The notes below the pieces were generated by a model. The model was not told the DNA's origin. It worked only from the letters and a program-made list of their open reading frames with translations, and searched no databases. Shown in pieces: positions 49,849-62,800 of a stretch of 64,000 nt of DNA. Made by a program: the position numbers and the translations under genes. Each line of letters begins with the position of its first letter. The stretch's first letter is position 1. The stretch comes from Kalaharituber pfeilii (taxonomy: Eukaryota > Ascomycota > Pezizomycetes > Pezizales > Pezizaceae), in the NCBI GenBank assembly GCA_015179045.1, contig WHUZ01000072.1, forward strand, positions 124,001 to 188,000, given 5' to 3'.

Positions 49849-51345
49849 AGTGTGGTAGGGCTTCCGCTTTCAAGAGTTGGGAGTGGCCTGAACGAAGAAC
49901 GGGTTCTGGCAGCGTACAGTGCTGGTTATGATGTTACGTAAAGTCTAAAATAGAAACAGGAAGGCCCAAATTCTAGTCAGTCCTGTCGAGCAGCTTCTAT
50001 AGTTGGGGGAGTGGAGGTGGGGGGGAAGGGAGTTACGCTGAGTTGGGAGTGCAGGTTTCAATTTATAGCAACTGACCTGGGGAGGGGACGGCAGGCTTGT
50101 CAGGGTGATGTCGACGAGCCGAGACGCGGGGAGACTTATAGTTCTGAATGGCCGCGGGGAGGCAGCTTTACCCAACAAGGGAAGCAGAGCAGTCCCCGAT
50201 TGAAGAGCTGTAGAGGCCAGCAGCGGGAGCAGTAAGGGCACAGTAGAATGCGTAGGTACTTGGTAATTGATGCTTGAAGCACACGCCGCTATTTTTCGGG
50301 TATGGGAGGGGGGAGGCCCGCACCGCTCTGCTGGGCTTGGACGGAAGAGCGTTAGACGATGCTGGAAACTGGTTCAGAGACGGTGGACAGGCTGCAATGT
50401 GCAGCTGGGAGGGCTTGGGAGGAGAGGGCTTGGGAGGGGAGGGCTTGGGAGGGAGGGGCGGGGAGGGGCGGGGAGGGAGCCGGGCAGAAGCTGCGGGAGG
50501 CAGATGGGCAGATGGGAGGAGGGCTGGCTGCCGTGCTGTGCCTCTGCGGGCAGGACGGCGGGTCTGGCGTCTAGCGCACGCTGATGGCGGGGCCTGGGGC
50601 GAGCGAGGGCGGAGCGGAGTGCAGGGGAGGAGGGTCGCACCGCAGAGCGCGGAGATCAGGCGAGCTGGGGCTGCTGGGGGCCCGGGCTGGCGTCCTGCGC
50701 TGCTCTGCGCTGCTCTGCGCTGCGGGCTGGGCGGCGTCAGAGCTATCTATCATTGTCACGTCCGGCACGCCGCCTGTCTCTGCGCCTGTCTCTGCGCCTG
50801 CGTGCACTGCACCCGCCCACTGGCTCACGCCCGGCTCGCTCCCATCCAGTCCCGCCCCCCCCCCCAGGCCGCATGCCGCACCCACAGCCAAGTTATCGCG
50901 GCCAGCCCCAGTCTCAATGGGGATTCATGCCTGTGCCTGCTGCTCCTGCTCTGCGAATGCCTGCCTCTCTCCGGGCGCCGCCCCAACCAGACAACGGCGC
51001 GGCACTGCAGCCGCTGCTCAGCCCAGCCCAAGCGAGCATCTCTTCCCCCCCCCCCCCCCCTCCCCCCCAAATCATGGCATAATAATGATGATGTGCATCG
51101 GCCATCCCCATTGCCATTGCAAGGAATCCCCCTGCCCACACTACAAGTTGCCCGCCTGATCAGCGCACGGTTATCGATAAGACCCTCTTCGCTTCGCTGA
51201 CTCATCGACCTCTTGGCACCAACCGATTGGCCGGCCAAACGAAACGCTCGCTCACACTATCATACGAACCATCCTCTCCCAGATACCCCCCCGCTCCCAC
51301 CAGCCAGCTGGGACGGACACAGCACAGTTTCACCCAGCGGCGACA
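49849..51345. promoter_or_regulatory. GC-rich divergent intergenic region, SDS23-like / uS2m
   Basis: Shared upstream sequence of two divergent genes. Section 50290-50720 is strongly G-rich on the plus strand and section 50740-51300 strongly C-rich, with a 20-base C-rich run near 51046-51067. These produce long spurious frames in most reading frames. The switch from G to C bias roughly midway means each gene has a C/T-rich sequence on its own coding strand just upstream, as often seen before active fungal genes. Confidence 0.5.
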
Positions 51346-52774
51346 ATGATAATACGGCAGGCCCTCTCCAGGAAATGTACGTCCTCACTCTGCTCCCCCT
51401 TCTTCCGCTTCAATCCCAATTGAACGATCCCCCCACCCTCCGCAAGCTGCGAAAATTGACACCCCGCCGCTTGCAAAACAGCGCAGCTCTTCCTGGGCTC
51501 CTCCCCCCTCCGGGCGATCCCGTCAATCAGGTGCTTCTTCTGCACGACATCCGCAGCTCAGCAATATGACGGCTCGTACTACCAATACCCTCCGCCTCAA
51601 GGGCAAGTAGGCGCCCCCGGTTCCGAGCCCGGCCCCAGTCCCGGCTCCAGCCATAGTCCCAGCTCCAGCCCTGACTCCAGCCCCCTCAGCTATGCGGAGC
51701 AGATCCGCCGGGACTGGAAACAATACCACCAATTCCGTATCAGTCCCCCTCTACCCCAATGCATCTTATCCGACTAACCACCTGGTTTTCGCCAGAAAAT
51801 ACCACCGCCGACCTCGGTACCCGCATCGACCCACACTACCAACCCTCCCGCCTCGTCCGCAGCCCGCCTCGTCCTCGCGACATTACTCTTGAACTTCTCC
51901 TCGCTTCGCAAGCCCATCTCGGCCATGCCACATCTCTCTGGAATCCCGCCAATCAACGCTACATCCTAGGCGTGCGTCAAGGCATCCACATCATCTCCCT
52001 TGAAGCCACAGCTGCACACCTCCGCCGAGCCGCCAAAATTGTTGAAGGCGTCTCCGAGAAAGGCGGCCTCATCCTCTTTGTCGGCACCCGACCGGGACAG
52101 GAGCAGGTCGTAGTCAATGCCTCTGGTCGGGCAGGGGGATGCCACCTCTTCGAGCGCTGGACCCCCGGAGCTATCACAAACGCAAAACAAATCTTGGGTC
52201 ACGGAAAAGTGATCGAACTTGACCTCCGCGACCGAGTCAAAGTCCCCGCTCCTGCCCAGAAAGACAAAGACGGCAAAGACAAGCCCTCCGAGGCCCAAAA
52301 GCAGCCCAAGAACAAACCCCCCACGAAGCCCGCAAAGCCGTCAAACCTGACCTCGTCGTCTGTCTCAATCCGCTTGAAAACTACGTCCTCCTTCATGAAT
52401 GCGGACTCTACGCCATCCCTACCATTGGCATCATCGACACCGACGCTGACCCCACATGGGTCACGTACCCGATCCCCGCGAACGACGACTCATTGAGGGC
52501 CGTGCAGCTTATTTGCGGGATTCTAGGGCGCGCGGCAGAGGAGGGGAGAACAAGGAGGATTAGGCGCGCTGTGAGAGAGAGTGCGGAGCGAGAGGCGCGG
52601 GAGGCGGCAGAGGCGGCGGCAGAGGCAAGGGTGCAGGCGGTAAAGGAGGCGATGGCGGGGGATATGGATTTGGATTTGGTAGAGGGATGGGGGGATGATG
52701 GGGAAGGGGAGAATAGGTCGAGGAGGGAACGGGTGAGGTCGAAGCTGCGGGCGAGGGAGGGGAGGCCGAAATAG
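51346..52774 (+). CDS. MRP4: mitochondrial ribosomal protein uS2m, one-base frameshift
   Basis: Small-subunit mitoribosomal protein of the uS2 family (yeast Mrp4). Exons 51346-51376, 51482-51736 and 51796-52774. The N-terminus is a mitochondrial presequence (MIIRQALSRKSQLF, then RAIPSIRCFFCTTSA), assembled across intron 1 (GTACGT donor, ATTGACA branch). The uS2 core has AHLGHATSLWNPANQRYILG, GLILFVGTRPGQEQVV, GCHLFERWTPGAITN, PDLVVCLNPLENYVLLHECG and IDTDADPTWVTYPIPANDDS. A Lys/Gln-rich linker between the last two blocks is a lineage-specific insertion. Reading changes frame in this linker; one additional C in the C6 run at 52317-52322 restores the frame and makes the CDS 1,266 nt (421 residues). 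The C-terminus carries an Ala/Glu-rich helix. As written the protein would end at about 52496, missing part of the core. Confidence 0.93.
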
Positions 52775-53357
52775 AATTCCTGCGGGGCGGGAAAGGGAGA
52801 TGGGATGGGGCTGTCTAGAGGTGTGATAATGTGAATTATTGAAAGAGTGGAGGTTTGGCTTTTTTGTTCTGCATACAGTAGGAAACGTATAGTCAAGCAC
52901 TGTTACATACTTGGCCATCAACTTTATTCATTTTCCCTCTCCCAACATAATTAGATATATTTAATAAAATAAAATATAACATCAAATAAATCGCAAAGTG
53001 ACCGCCCCCCACAAAGATTCAAACAGTCTTTTCTGCCCCTCCCCCCATATATGCTGAGCAAAAAGTCATAACATATATGACTCCAAAGGTTGGGGGTTAA
53101 GTTCCCCGTTTTTCTAATTTTGTTAGGGGAAAAAAGTATCCAGTGTCGATAGGTGCACGGTTACCCTGATTATAGCAAAACATCTTTATCGGGATTGGGG
53201 GAGAGGTTCTAGAGAGGGGGTTGAAGACAGACGGTGAATTCAAACAGGGCGCATATATATATATATTCTACAATGCTGTCGGGCTTTGTTTATATCTTAT
53301 TCCTTCCAACTCCCTCTTTCCTCTCTACACAGTGAACTCAGGAATCTAACACTCACT

Positions 53358-53385
53358 CCCTTCCCTTCCCTTCCCTTCCCCTCCC
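53358..53385. repeat. CCCTT pentanucleotide array
   Basis: About five units, similar in composition to the array near 548-618. Confidence 0.85.
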
Positions 53386-53871
53386 ACTGTACCAAAAGAA
53401 GGAAGAAACCTCAACTTCAAACTAACACTTACATACTCTACTCTTCCTAAAACAAACAAATAAATTACTCGGCCCCCTCGCCCTCGCCCCCAGACCCCTT
53501 CATGTTTTTAGTTTCTCTCCAAGTCCGACAAAAGTCTAAGATTTTTAATCGCGTTTTCTGGTTTGATGGTGTAGGTATATGAATTTCGAAAAGAAATGTT
53601 TAGCTTTTGTTTAAAAAAAAAAAAGTAGAATACAATTGTTCTCCAAAAAGGTTTCTCAGCCATACAACCTCAGGGGAAAAAAAGAGAAAGGGAGAGAGAA
53701 AGAAAAGATAAGAAAATAATAGAAGATCAACCGACCGACTGACAAAAGCGGCACAGAGCAAAAGGAGACGGGATGATGAAGAGAGTTTGTAACATAATAA
53801 GGGGAAAAGAGGGGAAAAAAAAAGAGCAGAGGTACCAGTGCCTGAGAAAAAAGAAAAATTGTAATATCGAC

Positions 53872-53900
<29 letters not shown>
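53872..53900. repeat. poly-A run
   Basis: About 29 A in a row. Confidence 0.9.
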
Positions 53901-53902
<2 letters not shown>

Positions 53903-54482
53903 CCAAAAAGCAAAACTCAATCCAAACAACCAATCCTTGCTCTCCATCCAACATTACGTCCACACACTCCCCAACCTTCTCCCACGAATCCAACAAATAC
54001 CCCTTTAAAAAACAACAACAAAAAATTAATCATGAAACTCGTCCCATCGTTACTGTAGTTCAATAGTAAGTTTGTGGGTGGCGGGGGGGAGGGGGTTGTT
54101 TTACTTAGTTTCGGTACTTTCGAGCGGACGCCCAGGTTTTATGCTGGTCTTTCAAAATCCTCCACACCTGTGTCCTATTCCAGAGAGGACTCACACAAAA
54201 AAGAGAGAGAAAAAAGAACGGAACGGAAAAAACAAAAAAAGCAGGCACAACAAATCAAAACAAAAACAGCCAGAGAAAAAACAATAAAAATGTAGTGGGT
54301 ATATATAACTGATATGTATAATAAGACAATTTGCGAAATTGTCAAAAGAAATGATACACAATAAAAAAAAAAAAAAAAAAGGCAACAAAATAACATAGTG
54401 GCGGAAAATTAATCAAGCATATCTTTTTCGTTTCAATCACCATCACCACCGTCAACACCAGCATCTTCCTCTGTACCTCTCA

Positions 54483-55579
54483 TCACGTTATGACACAGCA
54501 ATTCACATTGCTTCCCAATAGCCACCTCTTTTGTGGCTCATTTTCCTCAGTCTGCATTGGTGCCGGTAGACTGTTTCGTTCATGCTGCGACTTCTCTTCA
54601 TACCCCGTATATGCCGACGTCCGCGCGCCCATTGAGGCGTCAATCGGTCTTGGGTGGGTTGACGATAATGTCCCACTCGCCGCTGCTTCCCTCGCTGCTA
54701 CCACCCTTCGTACTAGAACTGCACCTCGCCAATTTGTAAGCAACCTTCTCGCATAGCATTGAATAACGTTACCCTCAACCGCATCCCACAACCCTCCCCT
54801 CCTCACCTACCCCAACATCAAAACTTCAACAAGAATACCAGTGAAACATACGGGCAAAAGTTTCCTCAATATTCACTACATTCCTTGCACTCGTTTCCAT
54901 AAACCCACAATTATGCGCCCGCGCCCAGGCTAGCCCTTCCTGACTACTCACTTGTCGAGAATTGGCCAAGTCACATTTATTTCCCGCGACAATTTTAACT
55001 GGAGGCACAGAACCTGGAGGTCGGTCTTCGACATCCATGTCTATCAGGTCATTGAAGTAGTCGAGCGCGGCCAGCGATTCGTGGTTCGTAATATCATAAA
55101 CAAGGAGGAAACCGTCAGCATCAAGGTTGGAAGCCGCCCAAAGTCCTCGATATCTGTCGGGACAAAAACGGAGTTGCGTTAGTCACAGCGTACAAAAAAT
55201 GGAAAGTTATGTATGGGTCATGATGTGTGATGTGGTACATGCGTACTCTTCTTGTCCAGCTGTATCAGTCAACGCAAGCTGGTATGTTCGGCCATCGACA
55301 ACTCGTGTCGTTGAGTATGAATCCTGTATCGTAGGGTCGTATTCATTGGTCCACTTGCTACGGACAAGACGAAGGGAGATGGATGACTTGCCTAGGGACA
55401 TGAGTAGACAGTATGAGCAAATTGGTCCGACAAAAATGAATTGGGCACTTGGCCTGATGGCCAGTATTATAGGAGGGATGAAATAGCCTTGGTTCCTGCC
55501 ATGACCATCATCCATGAAGAACGACAAGTGACATACCAGTTCCGCCATCCCCGCACACTGTAATCGAGATGTTCTCCAT
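54483..55579 (-). CDS. Ras-family small GTPase with CAAX box
   Basis: Ras-subfamily GTPase, a membrane-anchored molecular switch. Four exons (55579-55537, 55391-55247, 55153-54852, 54718-54483) give 241 residues. All G boxes are present: P-loop GDGGTGKSS (intron 1 lies inside it), switch I YDPTIQDSY, DTAGQEEY in switch II with the catalytic Gln, NKCD, and ETSA. The C-terminus ends Cys-Cys-Val-Ile-Thr: CVIT is a CAAX motif predicted to be prenylated, with a neighbouring Cys available for palmitoylation. Compared with classical Ras, the P-loop has Asp at position 11, the effector loop has Gln at position 37 instead of Glu, and the hypervariable region is long. I cannot say which fungal Ras paralogue it is; it is not obviously Ras1, Ras2 or Rheb. 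Confidence 0.92.
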
Positions 55580-58500
55580 AGGATCACTAGATACAAAGCT
55601 ACGCCTCACCGTCTCCGTTCTCGTACTCAATGTCTCCATGTTTGAAGATTACCCAGTGATTGGGCAGAGGGCTCGGACTGTGTACTATTGGGGTTGGCTG
55701 AAAAATTTTTATTTTCTAAGTTTCTTAGAAATTTTCGTATTTTCTTTCCCGTATGCTGTTCCCTGAAGCGATGAGGCGCGATGTGAATCCCAGCGTTATT
55801 GTTACGGCCGTGGAAGCAGTCAATCGAGGGCTCTCTGTGGACAATGCCAAATGCAAATGAATGGAAGAGGATAAGATGAGCAGAAGGGCGCAATGCTATG
55901 CAGGGACGAGAGGGAGTTCCAAGAAGATAACGGTAAGGGGCTCGTGTTAGTCAACCATACCAACAACGAGGATACCTCGTTACTGGGAAAAGTCAATGGA
56001 AAATAAAAACCCCGTCGGGGTGGGTGTGCGTGCGTGGTAGGATTGTAGCTGTTGGTGGACAGCAGGCCTGGCACAGTAGGACAAACTGTTTGGGGGGGTG
56101 CGGCGAGAACTGTGGGAGTCGATTATGGGAGTGAATGTACCGCGAACGTAACCAGAATGCAACAACTGAGGGTGCCCACAATGGGGAGGGGGGAGGGAGG
56201 GATTTGATGTGATGGGTCCTTCCAACCGGCAAGGCCCTCCTTCTTGGGGCCGGGATTGTAGTCGAAGGGGTGTCGGGGGGGGCGAGGGGGGGACACACCA
56301 GGTGTACGGTACGGCAGGGTGCGCACGATGAGGCGCTGCGTGGAAGGAGAGGGGGGATGAGGGATGGGGGATGGGGGAAGGGGGAGTCGGGAGGGATTGT
56401 GGCTCGGGCACGCCCGGCGAGCGCAGCGGGTGCGGACGGGGGCAGTCGCAGACACGAGACATCAAGGCACGAGGCGGCGGGCGCGCAGGCGTCCATCGCA
56501 GCATCACAGCGCGGAGGCTGCAGGCGGGAGGGCCGCCTCTTGGCGCGCGAGGACGCAGGGCCCTGCGCTGCATTCAGGGGCTGCTGCGGCCGGCGCAGCG
56601 GACCGCACGTTGGCTTAAGTAATCAACCAGACTACTCTGTACTCAAGTAAAGGATACTAGAAGAGCCTACTACATATCGCGACAAGCAAGCATCATATCA
56701 TCCATCAAGCAAGAGCTCTCCATTTCACTACACGCCTAATACCATAGCACACTGCATAACCTCAAGTACGCACTCTCCGCCCCGGCCGACTCCCAAGTCC
56801 GTTGACAGCCCAAGCCGGCCCCTTAATTTCACACGTTCTTCTTCCGGAGTACTAATAAGTACTAGTAGCCCTTAGTAGTCTTCTTCTCACTAAGCAAATT
56901 TATCCACTTATGATACCGTTGGGCCGCCGTTGGGTGAAACCTCCCCCTCCGCCCCCAACTCTGAGCTTCACCCTCGAATTAAGCTTGTCAGCTGACAATG
57001 ACTTGACTAAGGCTCCCCCAGCTACAGGTTAGGCTAGTCACGAGACTGAGGTTAGCTTACTTAGTAAGCAATGCTTTAACTTTATCATACTGGTGGCTCT
57101 GGCTATAGTGTATACACAGGCGAGGAAAGTGCCCTCGCTATAGTGGAAACAGGTCATAGTGAAGAAAATCGGTCGGATTCTTGGCCTTCATCATAACCAG
57201 GGTCATCTGTACCGCCAGCTGCTGCCCCTGGCAACCCACACCCGGCCTTGCGCTCAAAATAATAACTCAATTCCACCCCCATCCCAATTAATTGCACCTC
57301 AGCGCGCACATCTGCCTCATGACGGATTTGCCTGCTCACTCGATCCATCAACCGTGCGTTTCGCTCGCCAACCACGCTCACGCTTGCGCGCGCGCCGCTG
57401 GAGTGCGAACCATAATGACGTCCATGGCATTGACATGATGTTCTATACAACACCCCATTCTCCCACTAGTCACACACACACACATCCATGCAATATGTAT
57501 GATACGCTCAGCAACCCCCCATCCTGCACAAGCATGACATTCACTGCACAATACCGCCAGCAAGTATTGCTACTAGTTTTGCTGTACCTCTTACAACCCT
57601 TGACCCACTAGCGGTTCCCCACATCCACGCCCCACTGCGCACATCCCACGTCTATGCTCCCCACCAACCAACGGCCACCATAAGCTCCTTGAGCTGCAAT
57701 CACAATGGCATTTGCAATGGCAACTGTTTCCACCCTGTATGAGTACTCTACATCACGGCCATACACATCTCGACGCATGTGAAATTCAAGTAAGGTAAGC
57801 CGCGCAGAAACCAGGTACACGTACTCGCACCAGCCGTTGTGGAATAAGTAGGCTCAATAACAACCTGTAGGATTGCAATTCATGACCTGCTGTAATTCAA
57901 ATCGAGCCCGCCGTCAAACAACACACCCCCGCCCCGCGAGCCGGCGAGCGAATTCGAGTCTGAATGGACAGCATAACCCCTGTAGTCACGTAGAGTACTC
58001 CACTCTGCGTTCCTCTCCTCCACTGCCCTCTCGAAGCCTGCCCAGTTGCGATTGCAATGCATATAAACGCCAGCATACACCACTGTACGGAATTAAAGCC
58101 TGGCAGGCATCTATGCTCAACCACACATGTGTAATATAAAATGGGAGGACAATAAGGAAAATGTCTGGGTGCGAGAACAAATAAGAAAGTCCTGAATGTA
58201 GCTCAGTTTCCGATACCTAATCGTACTTGAAAGAAATTGTAATTGCCTTCAAATTAATCGCTCTTCTATTGCTTCTTGGTGATCAGGTAAGGATCAAGTT
58301 GACATGCCTGATGAAATGGATAAAACAGCATCTGATACCGGGCGGGTACGGCGTCACAGTCATCTGCACAGGTACCCCGATTGCACTAAGTCATGACAAC
58401 ACAGCCGTGGCTGAGACCAGAGCAAACGGTGGAGGGAACAAGCAACTGTTAAAAACAAGCAATATATAGAAAGTCCAAGCAAGCTAGCAATCTTCAGTCC

Positions 58501-59794
58501 AAGCCAAACACTGGCACCTAAGACAAACAGCTCATAAAGGACTCCCCAGTTTCTTGTTCTCGTGCCCAGACTTTCTTAGCTCGCTAAAATAAATTGCAAC
58601 CATAATTGGAATGTTTGCAGTTTATGATTTGTCGTGGATATAGAATCAGAGCGAAGTAAAAAGAGTAACCCAAGTAGTGGGACATCGGTAAGTTATGCTG
58701 CGAAGGAAACACATCATGTCCGCCACCATGAATTATGACAGTAGCACCTTCCATCAGAAAAGCATTTTGCCTATCGATTGCTTGTAGTATCTGAATCCGC
58801 GTAGCCATAAGTAACTCTGCTATCTGTAGGAAAGTAGGTAGTTCAAATACTGGCTTTGAAATGGTGAAAACTGTATTTGGTGAACTCGTGTCCAAAAGGA
58901 TAGGGTCCCAGACTGGACGACGTTCGCTGGAAGAGCACGACCTTATTGCCGTAGCATTTTGTGAGAAACAGGAATATCATATAAGAAGCCAGGTTCGATG
59001 TTTGATCACTGGATGCAAGGGAACGGTGTTCATATATTCACACCCAAGTCTGTTCGAGCTAATAGCTCTTAAGGGCAAATCCCCGTTTTCCAATTCAGTT
59101 GGTTCTCTAGAGAATCGTATTTCTATGCAGAAATATAGCTATAACTAGTCCTGCTCAGTTTTGGACACTACGCGGCTACCTAAGATTCTACGATCCGGCT
59201 CCATGGGCGAACCTGCCACTCTACATCATTAACCTTGTCCAGATGAATACTCGATCAATGGTTGGTATTTTCTTGCAACATGACTTGCGAGGGTCGCTGT
59301 GCATGATTGTGGGCAAGAGACTAAGAGATGATTAGAACGAAAAAGCCCGTCCTTCAACTTAGACTCCTTCCCTTTCCGTTATCCATTAGCGCTAGCGCTG
59401 TTGTTGTGATAATGCGGCTCTAAATGTCACATTTTACAACTCTAGCCAGTCGCATCAGATCGCAATGCGAAGTTTTGAACTAAGTACTTATCGTGAGGTT
59501 ACCCAGCCCTACTACCTACGTGTTGATACTAACTTGCATCGTATTTGATATATCCCTCATCAACATCGGACATCTGTTAGTTCGCAACATGCATGCCATT
59601 GGGGCTTTAGGACATCGATTGGAGGAGATGGATTGGGAACCTTGACTACAATATTTGCAGTTAGTTCAGATTTTGACTATTGCTTTTTCAAACTAGAGAA
59701 ATTTCAAATATGGCCTTATCTGTCAGTCTAGATATAGTCAATACAGATAGCGATGGGGATGATGGAGATATAGATAAAGGGCCTGATATTCTTT

Positions 59795-59826
<32 letters not shown>

Positions 59827-62800
59827 CTTAAAAGAAAAAAGAATTCACTGTAATGCAGCAGCACTTCTGGCAAAGCATTGATGTTCCTATGAGATGGGGA
59901 ACATCCATCATCACGCTCCTAGACATCTCAAAACAAGGCATCTCTTCTATAGATTTTGGGACACCTTTTTTAGCGCTAGGAGAGCTGAACTTGTAAGCAA
60001 CCAGTGTAGTGCCAAGACAGACAACTACCGAAAGTGGAAACCATATTGCACACCCAGCATTTAGACCCAGCATTCAAAGCACCTCCATCAGGGTAATAAT
60101 CTGACGTACAGAATACAAATTAAGTACGTACTCTACTGCTGGCATTGATTCAAGTTTATCCATTAGCTTGGTGCAAATCACACGCAGTGCTAGAGAGAAC
60201 GCGGCCTAGCTACAGTAGGTCTAAAGCCACGACATTGAGGACATACCCTGGCTCCGGGCTTTTGTTGACTCCCTCACGTACTGTAGATCTTTCTGTCTCA
60301 GGTCCAGTACTAGCTGCCTTTCCTCTAGCACTACTTGTGATTTGCATGCCCACGCTAACGTATATACTGTATTGCATAAGATAGTCTCGGCTAAGAAAGC
60401 TACAAGTACTGGTAGATATCCCGAAGACATTGCTGCCAATTCAGAACACAAGAAATTCACACTTCTTGTGGTTTAGCAAAGTTCGAGACTGGTATAAAAG
60501 AGGTGATAGTTCTTTTGGTTTCTGAAAAATACTATCTGTGTGCAGACTAATATTCTGCAAAAACCTGAGCAAAGAAGTAGCTTGGTTCCAAATAACTACT
60601 CGCTTTTAAAATTTGGCCAACAGGTGGCCAATTTGTCAATGTGTCATGCCCCCAAGGGATACAAGTAGATTCCTCAATTGATGCCTTCTGTATCAGTAAT
60701 TGCGAGACTTAGCCAGTAACCAACCAGAACACACACAAGTACCTGATCCTCGTGCTAGGCGAGTTTGACCTTGTGCCCAGCATTTGGTCAGCCTGAGTCT
60801 TACTTACATATAACACACCGGTCACGATCGCAATGCATAGCGTAAGACAACCTCTATCGTATTGCCAGTTGCACAGTAATTAGAACCCTGCCAACGTAAT
60901 TACTTCAAAATCACTTAACTCACCGCAAGTAAAGTGCTTACTCTTGTTTATTTGTAAGACATCCCCCCAACTCTAGATTGGCATTTGCAACTGGGCTGCG
61001 CACCCGCTGGCATGTGGCACATTATACATGTTCCCAAAGAAGGTGCAACTGAATCTAGTCCATTTTGCAATCATCACTACTCTACTGTAGTAATCGATAG
61101 GGCAGCACACCTCAAATAGCTCTGTCCGCGGGGAGCTGAGAACGTCAGCTTCAATGGCGAGCAAGGTCCCCAGCCGGCCGGCCTTGGAGGCTGAGAGTTA
61201 TATACATAACGTTGTTTTTCTAACCGGGGCGCTAGTAGAGCTGTAGCACTGATAATGTACCCATCTAGAGCAGTTGTAAATCCGGCTTGATATATAGAAC
61301 GTCTCGGTTGTGGCACCGATATTGACATATCTATTGAGATGGGAGATATAGATTAGATCTATTGAGACGTTAGATATCCGATATCTGATTCCCAGGTTTG
61401 ACATCTCGGCCCTGCGTTGCCACACAAGATAGACTCAAGTTAAAGAAGTCGTAATACTTTGAGAACAACTACTGGAAAGTGCTCGTTATTGGCCTTGCAC
61501 ACAACCTCTTACCACGTGTTCACAGTAGTACCGGCAGTGTGAACTGAAGAGCTGCATCTCGCCAGCCTAGAATCAAACATCAGGTGCCGGGACTAAACAT
61601 CAGGTGTTTTAGAATCTCTACATTATACCGAGAGCCACCATGGGTATTCCGTGGGGGCCCTCCAATAACTGTTCATCTACAAACTATCTCTCCACATACT
61701 TAATTCCGCTCAAATCATCAATTCGGTACCAATCGCTGGTGGTCACCTCCTCCAGGGATCTCCCCTTGTACCGGAGAAATCCACCAACATCCCCATTCCC
61801 CGCCTTTCTGGGCGGGTGGGTGGTCCCTGAAGAAGTTTTACAAAAGCCTAGGGCACAACAACTGATGGAACATAACCAGTAATTATAACCCAACTATAAG
61901 CACTCAGGTAATTTAAAAAAAACTTCTGTACTCAATCGGATCGTCTGAAACTGGCATATTAACACTAGCATCAACTTCGTTTCCGCTCCATTTTTGTCGC
62001 CAGCTAAGAATATCCTAGCCCGAGTGGAATAACAGCTCTGTGGATCCGGACCGGGTTGAGCCGGCAGCCTTAATTGGACCCCTTCGGGTCCATATCCAGT
62101 ATGCCAGCCCATCCAGAGTTGAACAGGGAGCATGATATGGCCAGATATACACTTCGCCTCTCCGCGTTTCCTCCCCACCAGGTTTGCTCCCCCCCCCGCG
62201 CCCATTGATCTCCATGGCCAACGAATCTCCAAAGGCCCTTCCCCTTCTTTCCGTTTCGCTCCTTCGCAACTCTGTACTTGTTGAGTGTAAGCGTAAGGTG
62301 AGTGAGTTGTCTGCATACCATGGTCTTGCTGCGCTCTCCCTTTATATTGGCCCGATCGATTGCATGCATATACCCCATCCCACACCACTAGCTGTCTTAC
62401 CTAGAGCCTTGATAAAAAAGCAATTTCTACGGCGGTGTGCCCCGGTCCCTAAACCCGACAACCCCACTGGGCTGAAGAGAAGAGTTTATTCACTGGGGCC
62501 AGACCCGATCCCAATTCCTTATACACTCAACCTCACGGGCTGGTTCTCAATATTCTACATTGACGCAAAACATATATTTTCTTTTTCATCCCCCTCCACT
62601 GTTTTGCTTTTTTTAGTGGTTACAACAACCAGTTGAAGTCTCGCAGTCACCAGAGTCTGGTATGAGAACAGCTATACGTAGTAGGTAAGTCAAGTAGAGT
62701 ACATGCAATTCGGCTAACATACTGAGTGTGGAATATTCATGCCTCCACACTGCATTTCTTAGGCCACTTCAGTAGCTCTCCGTCGACCCTAAGAAGAAGC

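Larger units (their letters stand above)
52775..54482. other. gene-free stretch between convergent genes
   Basis: Contains the 3' UTRs of the uS2m gene and the Ras-like gene. It holds a CCCTT array near 53358-53385, a poly-A run at about 53872-53900 and another at 54363-54380. Frames here are A/G or T/C artefacts. Confidence 0.55.

Noticed and set aside
50274..51238. Frames of 308, 191 and 137 codons upstream of uS2m
   Set aside because: Composition artefacts of the GC-rich island; they overlap in several phases and none has protein features.
58584..58995. Minus-strand open frame of about 138 codons
   Set aside because: Somewhat protein-like composition, but no motif, no plausible start or partner exon and no recognised family; kept only as a note.
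59828..60460. Two minus-strand frames with possible membrane helices and a GTATGT donor between them
   Set aside because: The two cannot be joined into a convincing gene and neither resembles a known family.
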